From positions 1 to 6,386 of the forward strand of contig JAOZNZ010000198.1 of NCBI GenBank assembly GCA_029933535.1: 6,386 nt of DNA. The letters are read 5' to 3'. Of the stretch, positions 5,951 through 6,386 are shown in pieces. Position numbers and translations under genes: made by a program. Origin of the DNA: a bacterium (lineage in GTDB: Bacteria > Auribacterota > UBA3054 > B51-G9). Positions within the stretch are counted from its first letter, which is position 1. Every line of letters begins with the position of its first letter. Below the pieces are notes generated by a model that made no database searches, was not told the origin of the DNA, and saw only the letters and a list, made by a program, of their open reading frames with translations.

Positions 5951-5987
5951 CCTTTAATTTCAATCGGACATTTTGGACCCATTTACT

Positions 5988-6076
5988 GCGTCCCTACAGG
6001 ACGCTTTTTATGATTTATCATTTTCCCCGCGCTAAAGCACGGGGCTATAGAATTTTGTGGCTTTGCCTAAAACTTC
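5988..6076. repeat. Cluster of REP-like palindromes
   Basis: Three palindromes in a row: GCGTCC/GGACGC with a 5-nt loop (5988-6004), an 8-bp stem with one mismatch opening CCCCG and closing CGGGG (6025-6044), and a decayed arm pair around GGC-TTT-GCC (6050-6076). A short ATGAT/ATCAT palindrome (6010-6021) sits between the first two. They are GC-rich against the AT-rich background and extragenic. The first is followed by T5 on the plus strand, but no plus-strand gene ends there. The grouping resembles REP/BIME elements mobilised by RAYT-type transposases; none is present here. Confidence 0.6.
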
Positions 6077-6123
6077 AATATGGTGTTTTGGAAAGAAATA
6101 CTTAACAAAACTCTTCTTAAAAA

Positions 6124-6386
6124 TCAAATGATTATTTTTTTATAAATTTTTACTGCTTGTTCTATTTTATTTACATAACAAAACTCATCAGTTTGATGCC
6201 CTTGTTCAGGTTGTCCCGGTCCTAATATTACAGTTGGTACATTATCATACCAGGGTTGTATTACCGAAGCATCTGTTAAATAAGGTGCTAATGCCGGTAG
6301 TTTGGATTCAATCCCTTCTGATTTACAAACCTCATAAACCGTCTGAATAAAAGCATTTTTTTCATCGGTGTAGCAAGCATTAAGAT
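6124..6386 (-). CDS. M20-family metallopeptidase/deacylase, C-terminal fragment (ArgE/DapE-like), cut by window edge
   Basis: The last 86 residues of a gene whose 5' part lies beyond the right edge, read from codon boundary 6384 to TGA at 6124-6126. The segment contains the conserved C-terminal M20 pattern: TDAS followed by PTVILGPG, then GHQTDEF, where the histidine corresponds to a metal ligand in ArgE/DapE-type enzymes, and a final helix ending in YKKII. Family members are zinc or cobalt hydrolases acting on acetylornithine, succinyl-diaminopimelate or dipeptides. The fragment does not allow a choice among these. It is cytoplasmic-type, with no link to the surface-protein units downstream, and is separated from them by 385 bp of palindromes and a promoter. 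Confidence 0.87.
   Translation of the reverse strand, partial: LNACYTDEKNAFIQTVYEVCKSEGIESKLPALAPYLTDASVIQPWYDNVPTVILGPGQPEQGHQTDEFCYVNKIEQAVKIYKKIII

Larger units (their letters stand above)
5853..5952 (-). repeat. Shared regulatory head of unit A
   Basis: Aligns with 2824-2921 upstream of the double-LamG gene. The best-conserved blocks are a 20-bp stretch over the -35 and spacer (5933-5952, 19 of 20 identical), the TGTTYG direct repeats (5898-5913), and a TAACTCAAAAA element (5853-5863 on the minus strand). Sequence between the blocks is diverged with small length differences. The pattern of conserved blocks in diverged filler suggests retained regulatory sites and not merely recent duplication. 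Confidence 0.8.
5739..6123. other. 385-bp gene-free region
   Basis: From right to left it holds about 47 bp of plain AT-rich sequence after the M20 stop, the palindrome cluster (6076-5988), about 35 bp with nothing recognised, then the promoter, operator candidate, leader element, orphan Shine-Dalgarno and ribosome binding site of the thioredoxin-LamG gene. I see no small coding gene, tRNA or clear terminator for the M20 gene. Confidence 0.7.

Noticed and set aside
5988..6009. Plus-strand intrinsic terminator (GCGTCC stem followed by T5)
   Set aside because: No plus-strand gene precedes it, and in the minus direction the U run is on the wrong side. It fits better as part of the palindrome cluster.

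Overview
The window comes from an AT-rich bacterial chromosome, and every gene I can support lies on the minus strand. Three things point to the PVC group (Lentisphaerota or Kiritimatiellota-like bacteria): secreted proteins ending in VPEP + hydrophobic stretch + Arg/Lys (PEP-CTERM sorting signals), LamG/concanavalin-like domains, and secreted SGNH esterases of the GxDLY type. This placement is an inference from gene style; there is no marker gene in the window.

Reading with transcription (right to left): 6386-6124 is the C-terminal end of an M20-family metallopeptidase/deacylase. Next is a non-coding stretch with a cluster of REP-like palindromes (6076-5988). Unit A follows: a near-consensus sigma70 promoter (5950-5922) with an overlapping direct-repeat operator candidate; a long leader; a 500-aa exported thioredoxin-like + Ig-like + LamG-like + PEP-CTERM protein (5738-4236); an intrinsic terminator (4220-4191); and SGNH esterase copy 2 (4061-2979). 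Unit B comes next: a homologous promoter/operator/leader (2921-2824), a 540-aa double-LamG PEP-CTERM protein (2725-1103), and SGNH esterase copy 1 (1106-24), which overlaps the LamG gene by ATGA.

The main observation is this tandem architecture. Two roughly 3-kb units share a regulatory head (about 100 bp) and an esterase tail (1145-bp direct repeat, about 92% identical at the DNA level). Between these ends they carry clearly different PEP-CTERM surface-protein genes. The two esterase copies are identical over 235 bp at their 5' ends but only about 90% identical elsewhere, which suggests recent gene conversion or recombination. The edge of the repeat cuts into the last codons of the double-LamG gene. 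That protein therefore has an unusual 12-residue tail after its PEP-CTERM arginines, and the esterase start is translationally coupled to it. In unit A the esterase instead lies behind a terminator.

Functionally, both units look like co-regulated, exported modules: a putative glycan-binding, surface-sorted protein plus a secreted carbohydrate-esterase-like hydrolase. The substrate cannot be read from the sequence, and no sorting enzyme (exosortase) lies in the window.
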